A stretch of DNA of 5,957 nucleotides from Faecalibacterium prausnitzii (GTDB taxonomy: Bacteria; Bacillota; Clostridia; Oscillospirales; Ruminococcaceae). Below are positions 1-4,755 of the stretch, piece after piece (position 1 is the stretch's first letter; each line of letters opens with the position of its first letter). Where the stretch lies: the NCBI GenBank assembly GCA_002313795.1, contig DCCL01000021.1, positions 1 to 5,957 on the forward strand, read 5' to 3'. The position numbers were made by a program, and so were the translations under genes. A model generated the notes under the pieces. It was not told the origin of the DNA. It did no database searches and saw only the letters and a program-made list of their open reading frames with translations.

Positions 1-241
1 CTCTGCGGTACCACTCTCGTTGGTGCGGCATCTTCCGCACCCACTCACGGACTTCCAGCAAAGTCCTGCACGCTAACGGCTGCGGCAACCGGCGCTGCTT
101 ACAGGGACGCTTTTTCAGCATCCGTTCAACAGGCTGCTCCGGGACGACTTCCCGCACAAAACGCTTCCTGCCTTGCAGCAACCGGCAGCTCTCTGAAAAG
201 TTGGGATCGTGCGGTACTTTTTCCCATCTGCGCATTTGTTG
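1..241 (-). ncRNA. T-box riboswitch leader (5' part complete, terminator off-window)
   Basis: This is the untranslated leader of an amino-acid gene lying left of the window; T-boxes bind a specific uncharged tRNA and then block a terminator. Read on the minus strand, the hallmarks occur in the right order. AAGTA lies near 219-215 (5' side of the specifier loop). AGAGAG is at 194-189, followed by GGTTGCTG near 184-177 (distal Stem I loop). GAAC is at 127-124 (3' side of the specifier loop). A Stem III hairpin pairs GGTGCGG with CCGCACC (41-22). The 14-base T-box AGAGTGGTACCGCA is at 17-4, close to the family consensus AGGGTGGNACCGCG. The specifier is not certain: GAA is followed by CGG then A (Arg), or GAAC by GGA (Gly). 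The variable base after TGG is T, which would pair with discriminator A73. Bacterial tRNA-Gly normally carries U73, so Arg is favoured. The competing terminator and the regulated gene are beyond position 1. Confidence 0.93.
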
Positions 242-247
242 ATGTAA

Positions 248-275
248 ATTATACTATAAATCGGGCTTTTGTCAA
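248..275 (-). promoter_or_regulatory. Sigma-A promoter of the T-box transcript
   Basis: On the minus strand this reads TTGACA (275-270), a 16-base spacer, then TATAAT (253-248). Both hexamers match the housekeeping consensus perfectly. Transcription should begin near 241, just before the first T-box elements, which supports both calls. Confidence 0.88.
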
Positions 276-288
276 TCGACAATTTGTC
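269..288. promoter_or_regulatory. Interleaved inverted repeats over the T-box promoter -35
   Basis: Three alternating half-sites are visible: TTGTC (269-273), GACAA (278-282) and TTGTC (284-288). The first pair is separated by 4 bases and the second by 1 base. They overlap the -35 hexamer of the leftward promoter and lie about 40 bases upstream of the rightward -35. This could be a repressor operator for the divergent region, but part of the symmetry comes from the TTGACA hexamer itself, so the call is weak. Confidence 0.3.
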
Positions 289-327
289 TCCTGAATCGGC
301 TCAAACATGAAGGGATTTGAACACCTC

Positions 328-356
328 TTGCGCCCGCCGGATTTGCGCTGTATACT
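328..356 (+). promoter_or_regulatory. Promoter of the DUF815 ATPase gene
   Basis: TTGCGC (328-333), a 17-base spacer and TATACT (351-356) form a good sigma-A promoter. The predicted start near 363 leaves a leader of about 54 bases before the ATG at 417. It is back-to-back with the T-box promoter, about 50 bases away. Confidence 0.7.
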
Positions 357-403
357 TTTAGTATCCGCGCTTTTTTGCGCGGGAAAGAGTATGTTTTTCT
401 ATT

Positions 404-408
404 GAGGA
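404..408 (+). promoter_or_regulatory. Ribosome binding site that fixes the start at 417
   Basis: GAGGA sits 8 bases before ATG 417. An in-frame TTG at 375 would add 14 residues, but it lies only about 12 bases after the predicted transcription start and has no such site. ATG 417 is therefore preferred. Confidence 0.75.
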
Positions 409-416
409 CAGGATTT

Positions 417-1634
417 ATGAAACTGAGAGAATGGAACGCCCGGATGCACGGGCTTGTGATCTTCCGCTCCCTGCTGGATGACCCGGTCATCGGCAGGCTG
501 GTGGACCTGACCGACCGCATGGACGCCGGCACCCCCGGCATGGGGGCGGTGTGCGGTGCCGTTGCTGAATTTGAAGCGGCTTTGTTTGAGCACACCACCA
601 ACTGGGGCGATTACCTGAGTGCTGCCGTGCTGGAGGCCGAGACCGTCTGTGTGCGGCAGGCTGCTGCCGGTTTCCTTTCCGCCCCGCTGCAGACCGCACT
701 GGACAGCGAGCTGGCCTTTCTGCAGCAGCTGTGCAGCCTGACGCTGGACGAGCTGCTGGAAGCTGCCGGTGCCAATGGCAGGCAGCTCCAGGAGCTTGCA
801 TTCCTGCCCCGGTGGGAAACCGCCCGCATCGATCTGCCTGCCGCCTATGCCCAGCGCATGAGCGAAGTGGGCAAAAAGGGCTACGGCATGTTTGCCAAAC
901 ACCATGTCTTTACCGTGGAGAACGGCCAGCTGGTACCGGTCAAGTATCCCGACCCCCAGCGCCTCTCCGAGCTGCCTGGTTATGAGAAGGAGCGGGAGAA
1001 GGTCATTGCCAACACCCGGGCCCTGCTGGCCGGGATGCCCGCCAACAATGTGCTGCTGTACGGCGACGCCGGCACCGGCAAATCCAGTTCGGTCAAGGCC
1101 ATTGCCAACGAGTTTGCTTCCGAGGGCCTGCGCCTGGTGGAGGTCAAGAAGAACCAGCTCTACCAGATCCCCGACCTGATGGACCGTCTGGCAGCCAACC
1201 CGCTCAAGTTCATCCTGTTCATCGATGATCTGAGCTTTACCTCCAACGATGACAATTTTGCTGCGCTGAAGGCCATCCTGGAAGGCAGCGTGGGCGGGCG
1301 CGCCAAGAACATCGCAGTCTATGCCACTTCCAACCGCCGCCATCTCATCAAGGAGACCCTGACCGACCGCACCGGCGACGACATCCACGAAGCCGACACC
1401 CGGCAGGAGCTGATGAGCCTTTCCGCCCGTTTTGGCCTGACGGTCACCTTCCAGCGGCCAGAAAAGGCACGGTTCGAAACCATCCTTGCAGAGCTGGCCA
1501 GGCAGCATCACATCCAGATGCCCATGGACGAGCTGCTGGTCAAGGCTGAAGCCTTCGCCATCCGTGCCGGCGGGCGCAGCCCCCGCGTGGCCAAGCAGTT
1601 CATCGAACAGTGCGAGGCCGGCGTGCAGAAATAA
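417..1634 (+). CDS. DUF815 family AAA+ ATPase (COG2607-like), 405 aa
   Basis: The product is a cytosolic P-loop ATPase of the AAA+ class whose C-terminal module fits the DUF815 family; the cellular role of that family is not established. Residues 1-160 are mostly helical with no motif I recognise. The ATPase module covers about 185-405. Walker A is GDAGTGKSS at 216-224 (K222), Walker B is FILFIDD at 265-271 (D270, D271), a sensor-1-like ATSN follows at 303-306, and a GGRSPR sensor-2-like arginine motif is at 385-390. No signal peptide or membrane segment is seen. Length is normal for the longer members of the family. It appears to be a single-gene unit: its own promoter lies at 328-356 and the hairpin at 1661-1700 follows 27 bases after the stop. 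The ATPase fold is secure; the substrate cannot be read from the sequence. Confidence 0.92.
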   Translation: MKLREWNARMHGLVIFRSLLDDPVIGRLVDLTDRMDAGTPGMGAVCGAVAEFEAALFEHTTNWGDYLSAAVLEAETVCVRQAAAGFLSAPLQTALDSELAFLQQLCSLTLDELLEAAGANGRQLQELAFLPRWETARIDLPAAYAQRMSEVGKKGYGMFAKHHVFTVENGQLVPVKYPDPQRLSELPGYEKEREKVIANTRALLAGMPANNVLLYGDAGTGKSSSVKAIANEFASEGLRLVEVKKNQLYQIPDLMDRLAANPLKFILFIDDLSFTSNDDNFAALKAILEGSVGGRAKNIAVYATSNRRHLIKETLTDRTGDDIHEADTRQELMSLSARFGLTVTFQRPEKARFETILAELARQHHIQMPMDELLVKAEAFAIRAGGRSPRVAKQFIEQCEAGVQK

Positions 1635-1660
1635 CGTTTTCCCTATAAAGACAGTACAGC

Positions 1661-1700
1661 AAAAAGGCAGTATCCAAATGGACACTGCCTTTTATTTTAT
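1661..1700. terminator. Bidirectional intrinsic terminator between the ATPase gene and ridA
   Basis: The arms GGCAGTATCC (1666-1675) and GGACACTGCC (1680-1689) enclose the loop AAAT. Rightward, the hairpin is followed by TTTTATTTTAT; leftward, by TTTTTGCTG. In the leftward RNA the one imperfect position is a G-U pair rather than an A-C mismatch, so it should work somewhat better for the ilvA-ridA transcript, whose ridA stop is 15 bases away. It separates two convergent genes. Confidence 0.85.
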
Positions 1701-1714
1701 AGTTTTTTCTGGTA

Positions 1715-2089
1715 TCACTCGCGCACTGCGATGCACTCAATTTCCAGCTTGGCACCCTTGGGGATAGCGGCCACCTGCACGCAGCTGCGGGCCGGGAACG
1801 GCTCGCTGAACGCCTTCGCATACACGGCATTCACCGCAGCAAAGTCATTGATATCGGCCAGGAAGATGACCGTCTTGACCACATTGGCCATGGTCAGGCC
1901 AGCTTCCGCCAGAATGGCCTTGAGGTTTGCCAAGCTCTGGGCGGCCTGCTCTTCAACAGTATCCGCCATCTTGCCGGTGGCAGGATTCACCGGGATCTGG
2001 CCGGACACGAACACCAGGTTGCCCAGGTCAAGTGCCTGGCTGTACGGGCCGATGGCGGCGGGTGCGTTGGAAGTAGATACGACTTTCAT
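1715..2089 (-). CDS. ridA: RidA family enamine/imine deaminase, 124 aa
   Basis: RidA (YjgF/YER057c/UK114 family) is a small, normally trimeric cytosolic enzyme that hydrolyses reactive 2-aminoacrylate and 2-aminocrotonate, and their imines, to 2-oxoacids and ammonia. This sequence is full length (E. coli RidA is 128 aa). It shows the family landmarks: GPYSQA at 14-19 (Y16), the SGQIP strand at 29-33, and the C-terminal signature from P99, with catalytic-site R101, C103 and E116 spaced exactly as Arg105, Cys107 and Glu120 in E. coli. R101 marks the deaminase-competent subgroup. The start is clear: AGGAG at 2102-2098 lies 8 bases before the ATG. The gene follows ilvA by 18 bases in the same direction, so the two are almost certainly co-transcribed, which fits since IlvA generates exactly these intermediates. 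Confidence 0.95.
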   Translation of the reverse strand: MKVVSTSNAPAAIGPYSQALDLGNLVFVSGQIPVNPATGKMADTVEEQAAQSLANLKAILAEAGLTMANVVKTVIFLADINDFAAVNAVYAKAFSEPFPARSCVQVAAIPKGAKLEIECIAVRE

Positions 2090-2107
2090 TGTACTTTCTC
2101 CTCTCTA

Positions 2108-3313
2108 TTATACGCGTTCGCTTACAAGCTGGAAGCCCTCTTTGGTCAGCTCTGCGCGGATCTGCTCGATCTGAGCCGCATCGCGGGTCTCCAGCGTCAG
2201 CTTCAGGAAGCAGCTGGAAATGGGCATGTTGGGGTCCGAACCATCGTGCTGCACAGACACCACGTTGCTGCCGCAGCGGGCGACGATGCTTGCCACCTGC
2301 TGAAGCTGGCCGGGCTTATCCTCAAGGGCGATGGTCAGGTTGGCTTTGCGGCCGCTCATGACCAGACCGCGGGTGATGACACGGCTGAGGATGTTCACAT
2401 CGATGTTGCCGCCGGAGACCAGGCAGACCACCTTCTTGCCCTCGATGGGCAGCTTGTGGAAGAGGGCCGCTGCCACAGGCACAGCGCCTGCGCCCTCGGC
2501 CACCAGCTTCTGGTTTTCCATCAGGGAGAGGATAGCGGCTGCGGTCTCGTCCTCGGTGACGGTGACGATATCGTCCACATACTCTTCACAGAGCTTATAG
2601 GTCAGCTCGCCGGGGGTCTTGACCTGAATGCCGTCCGCAAAGGTGGAAGCGGAAGAGAGGGTCTGATACTTGTGCTCATGGAGAGAGCGGTACATACTGG
2701 GTGCACCCTCAGCCTGCACGCCGTAGACCTTGACCTCCGGCTTCAGGCTCTTGATGGCAAAGGCCACACCGGAGATGAGTCCGCCGCCGCCCACAGGCAC
2801 GATGACGGCATCCACATCCGGCAGCTGGTCGAGGATCTCAAGGCCGATGGTGCCCTGACCTGCAATGACCTGCTCATCGTCGTAGGGGTGGATGAAGGTC
2901 ATGCCGGTCTCTTCCTGCAGCTCCACAGCCTTGTCGTGGGCATCGTCGTAGGTGCCGGGCACGAGGCAGACTTCTGCGCCGAGGTTTTTGGTGTTCTCCA
3001 CCTTCATGATGGGAGCGCCGTCCGGCATACAGACAATGCTCCTGATGCCGCGGCGGGTAGCAGCCAGTGCCACGCCCTGTGCGTGGTTGCCTGCAGAACA
3101 GGCGATGACACCCTTTTCACTCTCCTCCTTGGAGAGCTGGCTGATCTTATAATAAGCGCCTCGCACCTTGAAGCTGCCCGTCACCTGCAGATTCTCAGTC
3201 TTGAGGTAGAGCTGGCAGTCCTTCGAGAGCCTGGGGGCCTCGATGAGGTCAGTCTTGCGGGCAACGTCCTTGAGGACAAAGGCGGCGTGGTAGATCTTAT
3301 CCAGTGTCAGCAT
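2108..3313 (-). CDS. ilvA: Threonine ammonia-lyase with one C-terminal ACT domain, 401 aa
   Basis: This PLP enzyme converts threonine to 2-oxobutanoate and ammonia, the committed step toward isoleucine, and normally also acts on serine. Numbered from the ATG at 3313, the PLP lysine is K49 in GSFKVRGA (46-53), the substrate loop SAGNHAQG is at 73-80, the phosphate-binding glycine loop VGGGGL at 174-179, and SGGN at 300-303. An ACT-type regulatory domain covers about 325-401, implying allosteric control; biodegradative TdcB lacks this domain, and long IlvA forms carry a larger regulatory part. I chose MLTLDKIY because it matches the usual family N-terminus and about 400 aa length. In-frame ATGs at 3325 and 3343 and a TTG at 3391 are possible. 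No start has a textbook ribosome binding site; GGG lies 7 bases before 3313. It is the first gene of the ilvA-ridA operon. Confidence 0.93.
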   Translation of the reverse strand: MLTLDKIYHAAFVLKDVARKTDLIEAPRLSKDCQLYLKTENLQVTGSFKVRGAYYKISQLSKEESEKGVIACSAGNHAQGVALAATRRGIRSIVCMPDGAPIMKVENTKNLGAEVCLVPGTYDDAHDKAVELQEETGMTFIHPYDDEQVIAGQGTIGLEILDQLPDVDAVIVPVGGGGLISGVAFAIKSLKPEVKVYGVQAEGAPSMYRSLHEHKYQTLSSASTFADGIQVKTPGELTYKLCEEYVDDIVTVTEDETAAAILSLMENQKLVAEGAGAVPVAAALFHKLPIEGKKVVCLVSGGNIDVNILSRVITRGLVMSGRKANLTIALEDKPGQLQQVASIVARCGSNVVSVQHDGSDPNMPISSCFLKLTLETRDAAQIEQIRAELTKEGFQLVSERV

Positions 3314-3408
3314 ATCATTTCCCATCCTATCTCTTTTTATCATTCCCGCCCGCCCCAGTGCAGAAGCCCGGCAGGCAGAGCTGTTTATCAATGTTAAAGA
3401 CAGGATTT

Positions 3409-3437
3409 AGTATAGTTTACACAAATTGATTTGTCAA
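3409..3437 (-). promoter_or_regulatory. Promoter of the ilvA-ridA operon
   Basis: On the minus strand TTGACA (3437-3432), a 17-base spacer and TATACT (3414-3409) give a near-consensus sigma-A promoter. Transcription should start near 3402, leaving a leader of about 90 bases. That is too short for a T-box, and I see no attenuator in it. Confidence 0.85.
3421..3434. promoter_or_regulatory. 14-base palindrome inside the ilvA promoter
   Basis: ACAAAT-TG-ATTTGT is a perfect 6-2-6 inverted repeat that covers most of the spacer and three bases of the -35 hexamer. The position is where a repressor dimer would block RNA polymerase. No regulator gene is nearby to assign it to; this is an inference from symmetry and location only. 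Confidence 0.4.
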
Positions 3438-3602
3438 ATGAATCTATTTCACGGTTTAAGGCCGACAGGGGAATTTGCAAACATTGTTATGTCTGCCGAC
3501 TGGCACCCAATCTGCTTGGCAAGCATCCGGAATTGAACTATCCCACAAACGGAAAGGCGCTGTGTCTGTAAACGACCAGCCCTTTACCAGATTCGTCAAA
3601 AG
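3438..3602. other. Gene-poor spacer with a possible decayed tRNA-Gly 5' half
   Basis: I find no reading frame with a ribosome binding site here. On the minus strand, 3546-3507 reads like the D-arm plus anticodon arm of a tRNA-Gly(GCC): a GTGGGA acceptor-like start, TAGTTCAA, then GCTTGCCAAGC, whose central GCC would be the anticodon. The D-arm is incomplete, the anticodon stem is damaged, and no T-arm (GTTCGA-type loop) or 3' acceptor strand follows. If the resemblance is real, it is a relic, not a working tRNA. Confidence 0.3.
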
Positions 3603-3645
3603 AAAATGACCGCTCAGGCTTGGGACTTGAAGGCGGTCATTTTTT
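3603..3645. terminator. Large-loop inverted repeat, possible bidirectional terminator
   Basis: AAAATGACCGC (3603-3613) pairs perfectly with GCGGTCATTTT (3633-3643) around a 19-base loop. T-runs flank both sides: TTTTT on the right, TTTTCTTTT on the minus strand. It resembles an intrinsic terminator, but the loop is unusually large and no intact gene ends just before it. It may be a leftover from a lost gene or a backup terminator for the lipoprotein transcript. Confidence 0.55.
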
Positions 3646-3672
3646 CTTGCTGTTTTTATCGTCATCATGAAC

Positions 3673-3711
3673 AAAAGCCGCCGCACAGCTTTACACTGTA
3701 CGGCGGCTTTC
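3673..3711 (-). terminator. Terminator of the left lipoprotein cassette
   Basis: AAAGCCGCCG pairs with CGGCGGCTTT, and the stem extends through ACAG/CTGT around a short loop. On the minus strand the position between these blocks is a G-U pair, whereas on the plus strand it is an A-C mismatch, so the hairpin is built for the leftward transcript; TTTT follows the stem. It differs from the right cassette terminator only within the loop. Confidence 0.8.
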
Positions 3712-3727
3712 TTCTGCCGATATGACT

Positions 3728-3893
3728 TTAGCCTTCGCAGTGAAGGACTATGATTCAAGTAATCATTGATGCCCGCCACATACCGCTCTTTCTCGGTGCG
3801 AGACGAACCACTGCCACCGCCGCAGGCGGTCAGCATGGTCAGAGCCATCACTGCGGCCAGCAGGATGGCCGTTATTTTTCTGATATTTTTCAT
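3728..3893 (-). pseudogene. Decayed small lipoprotein, left copy
   Basis: A textbook start (AGGAGG at 3906-3901, 7 bases before ATG 3893) leads into a lipoprotein signal peptide: MKNIRK, a hydrophobic core, then lipobox LTAC with C24 followed by GGGSGSS. Only about 30 more codons precede the terminator. In the starting frame there is no stop before the terminator; reading would run through the hairpin to 3456. Shifting by one base near 3749 gives IIVLHCEG and a TAA at 3728-3730, 17 bases before the terminator, matching the spacing in the right copy (14 bases). The stretch YVAGINDYL plus that tail loosely resembles the last 20 residues of the right copy. I infer a gene that lost its middle and then shifted frame. 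Function unknown; if translated, it would be a membrane-anchored peptide. Confidence 0.6.
3816..3842 (-). repeat. Direct repeat around the lipobox codons, copy 1 of 2
   Basis: This 27-base block is identical to 4445-4471. On the minus strand it encodes LTMLTACGG and ends in ACCGCC-TGC-GGCGGT, a perfect 6-base inverted repeat whose loop is the Cys codon. Identity drops to a partial match further into the signal peptide. Confidence 0.85.
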
Positions 3894-3935
3894 AAAGCTC
3901 CCTCCTGATTCATTGGAAGTTTCTGTTATATTTAT

Positions 3936-3964
3936 ATGATACAGCATTCCCTGCTGTCCGTCAA
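3936..3964 (-). promoter_or_regulatory. Promoter of the left lipoprotein cassette
   Basis: On the minus strand TTGACG (3964-3959), a 17-base spacer and TATCAT (3941-3936). It begins only 30 bases after the right-copy terminator, so each cassette appears to be its own transcription unit. Confidence 0.7.
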
Positions 3965-3993
3965 TCCCGATTTCCCGTATTTTCCGGCCCAGC

Positions 3994-4033
3994 AAAAGCC
4001 GCCGCACAGCATTCACACTGTACGGCGGCTTTC
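3994..4033 (-). terminator. Terminator of the right lipoprotein cassette
   Basis: The same stem as at 3673-3711: AAAGCCGCCG/CGGCGGCTTT with the inner ACAG/CTGT pairs, fully paired as RNA on the minus strand and followed by TTTTGC. It lies 14 bases after the TAA at 4049-4047. Confidence 0.82.
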
Positions 4034-4046
4034 GTCGATAAAGATT

Positions 4047-4316
4047 TTACTGAATTATGATAAAGAGCATATAATAATTGCCATTTCCTTTAAGCTGTGC
4101 GCCTGCATAGCCAATCGTTTTATTGTTCAGCGAAAGATTATTTTTCTCTATAGAATCTTCCAAGCCACTCGCAGCTTCTTCAACCGTCGAATTTTTCTCA
4201 ATAACTGTTGTTGCGCAATCACTGTCTGCAAAGCCCGCACTCGTCATAATCGATTCTGCGACCCGCTCTGCCTCTTCCTTTGTGAGTCCTGCTGTCGCGG
4301 ACATAGCAGCATTCAT
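4047..4316 (-). CDS. C-terminal part of the right lipoprotein, second frame, 89 aa
   Basis: This frame opens at an ATG sharing ATGA with the stop of the upstream lipoprotein frame. It encodes an acidic, helix-prone, Ala/Glu-rich stretch (about 1-60) with one Cys near 34, then a strand-like end: TIGYAGAQL, GNGNYYM and LFIIIQ. There is no signal peptide of its own and no ribosome binding site before the ATG; the same frame is closed by a TAA only 15 bases upstream. Most likely it is the body of a single secreted lipoprotein of about 158 aa whose gene has suffered a frameshift at about 4315. Translational coupling through the ATGA overlap is the alternative. The alternating hydrophobic C-terminal strand is the kind that closes small extracellular domains, but I cannot name the family. 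Confidence 0.6.
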   Translation of the reverse strand: MNAAMSATAGLTKEEAERVAESIMTSAGFADSDCATTVIEKNSTVEEAASGLEDSIEKNNLSLNNKTIGYAGAQLKGNGNYYMLFIIIQ

Positions 4317-4522
4317 CGCTGTTGCAAACCGAGGTTACTGTCATACCGAGCATTGCTCTTCATATCCGTATTGAGCTTCTGAGTCAGTTCTGCTGCTGTA
4401 AAGTTGAACACTCCACTCATTCCACTAGAACTTCCACCACCGCTACCGCCGCAGGCGGTCAGCATGGTCAGCACCATCACCGCAGTCAGCAGAACTGCGA
4501 CCAGTTTTTTCATATGTCTCAT
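4313..4522 (-). CDS. Lipoprotein signal peptide and N-terminal part, right copy, 69 aa
   Basis: AGGAGG at 4534-4529 sits 6 bases before ATG 4522, making this start preferable to the in-frame ATGs at 4549 and 4513. The protein begins MRHMKKL, has a hydrophobic core to residue 20 and a lipobox LTAC with lipidated C24, then a Gly/Ser linker (GGSGGGSSSG) and a short helical stretch containing ELTQKLN before a TGA at 4315-4313. It would be exported by Sec and anchored to the outer face of the membrane. The body continues in another frame from 4316, so this is probably the front half of a frameshifted gene. It is paralogous to the left copy: 27 bases around the lipobox are identical (4445-4471 and 3816-3842). 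Confidence 0.72.
   Translation of the reverse strand: MRHMKKLVAVLLTAVMVLTMLTACGGSGGGSSSGMSGVFNFTAAELTQKLNTDMKSNARYDSNLGLQQR
4445..4471 (-). repeat. Direct repeat around the lipobox codons, copy 2 of 2
   Basis: Identical to 3816-3842. Together with the matching terminators, it shows that the two lipoprotein cassettes descend from one sequence by duplication or conversion. Confidence 0.85.
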
Positions 4523-4567
4523 AATTTGCCTCCTTATTTTCCGGAACAACTTTGTCTCTTTGAGAAG

Positions 4568-4597
4568 ATTTTACCCTTCCCTGTATAAAAATGTCAA
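4568..4597 (-). promoter_or_regulatory. Promoter of the right lipoprotein cassette
   Basis: TTGACA (4597-4592), an 18-base spacer and TAAAAT (4573-4568) on the minus strand. The expected start near 4561 leaves about 40 bases before ATG 4522. Confidence 0.72.
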
Positions 4598-4682
4598 CTG
4601 CATTCCCTCATTTTTTCTTTTTTCAGCACTATGCAACAATACCCTCTTATTATTTTGTCACTATGACTTCCCTCCGTACCGC

Positions 4683-4720
4683 AAAAGCCGCCCCTCACCA
4701 AAGCGTGAGAGGCGGCTTTC
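4683..4720 (-). terminator. Intrinsic terminator after leuB
   Basis: On the minus strand AAAGCCGCC (4719-4711) pairs with GGCGGCTTT (4692-4684); an inner CTCAC/GTGAG extension makes a long stem with a small loop, followed by TTTTGC. It lies about 36 bases after the leuB stop and shares its core arms with the lipoprotein terminators. Confidence 0.85.
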
Positions 4721-4755
4721 CATTACCACTCTATTTTATACTTTTCCCAAAATTT

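Noticed and set aside
375..416. Upstream TTG start for the ATPase gene
   Set aside because: It lies about 12 bases after the predicted transcription start without a ribosome binding site, whereas ATG 417 has GAGGA at good spacing.
399..1685. Long minus-strand open frame (428 codons) opposite the ATPase gene
   Set aside because: Its protein is rich in Gly, Gln and His with no family motif, it has no ribosome binding site, and the plus-strand frame carries clear Walker motifs. It is a codon-bias shadow.
3314..3391. N-terminal extension of IlvA from the TTG at 3391
   Set aside because: The extra 26 residues do not resemble the family N-terminus and the TTG has no ribosome binding site; the family-like start is MLTLDKIY at 3313.
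2246..3397. Long plus-strand open frame opposite ilvA
   Set aside because: Low-complexity His/Asp/Gly composition with no motif or ribosome binding site; the opposite strand encodes a complete threonine ammonia-lyase.
3507..3546. Functional tRNA-Gly
   Set aside because: The T-arm and 3' acceptor strand are missing and the anticodon stem is imperfect, so at most it is a relic.
3894..4016. Extension of the left lipoprotein to an ATG at 4016
   Set aside because: That ATG lies inside the preceding terminator hairpin and upstream of the promoter at 3936-3964; ATG 3893 has AGGAGG and begins a proper signal peptide.
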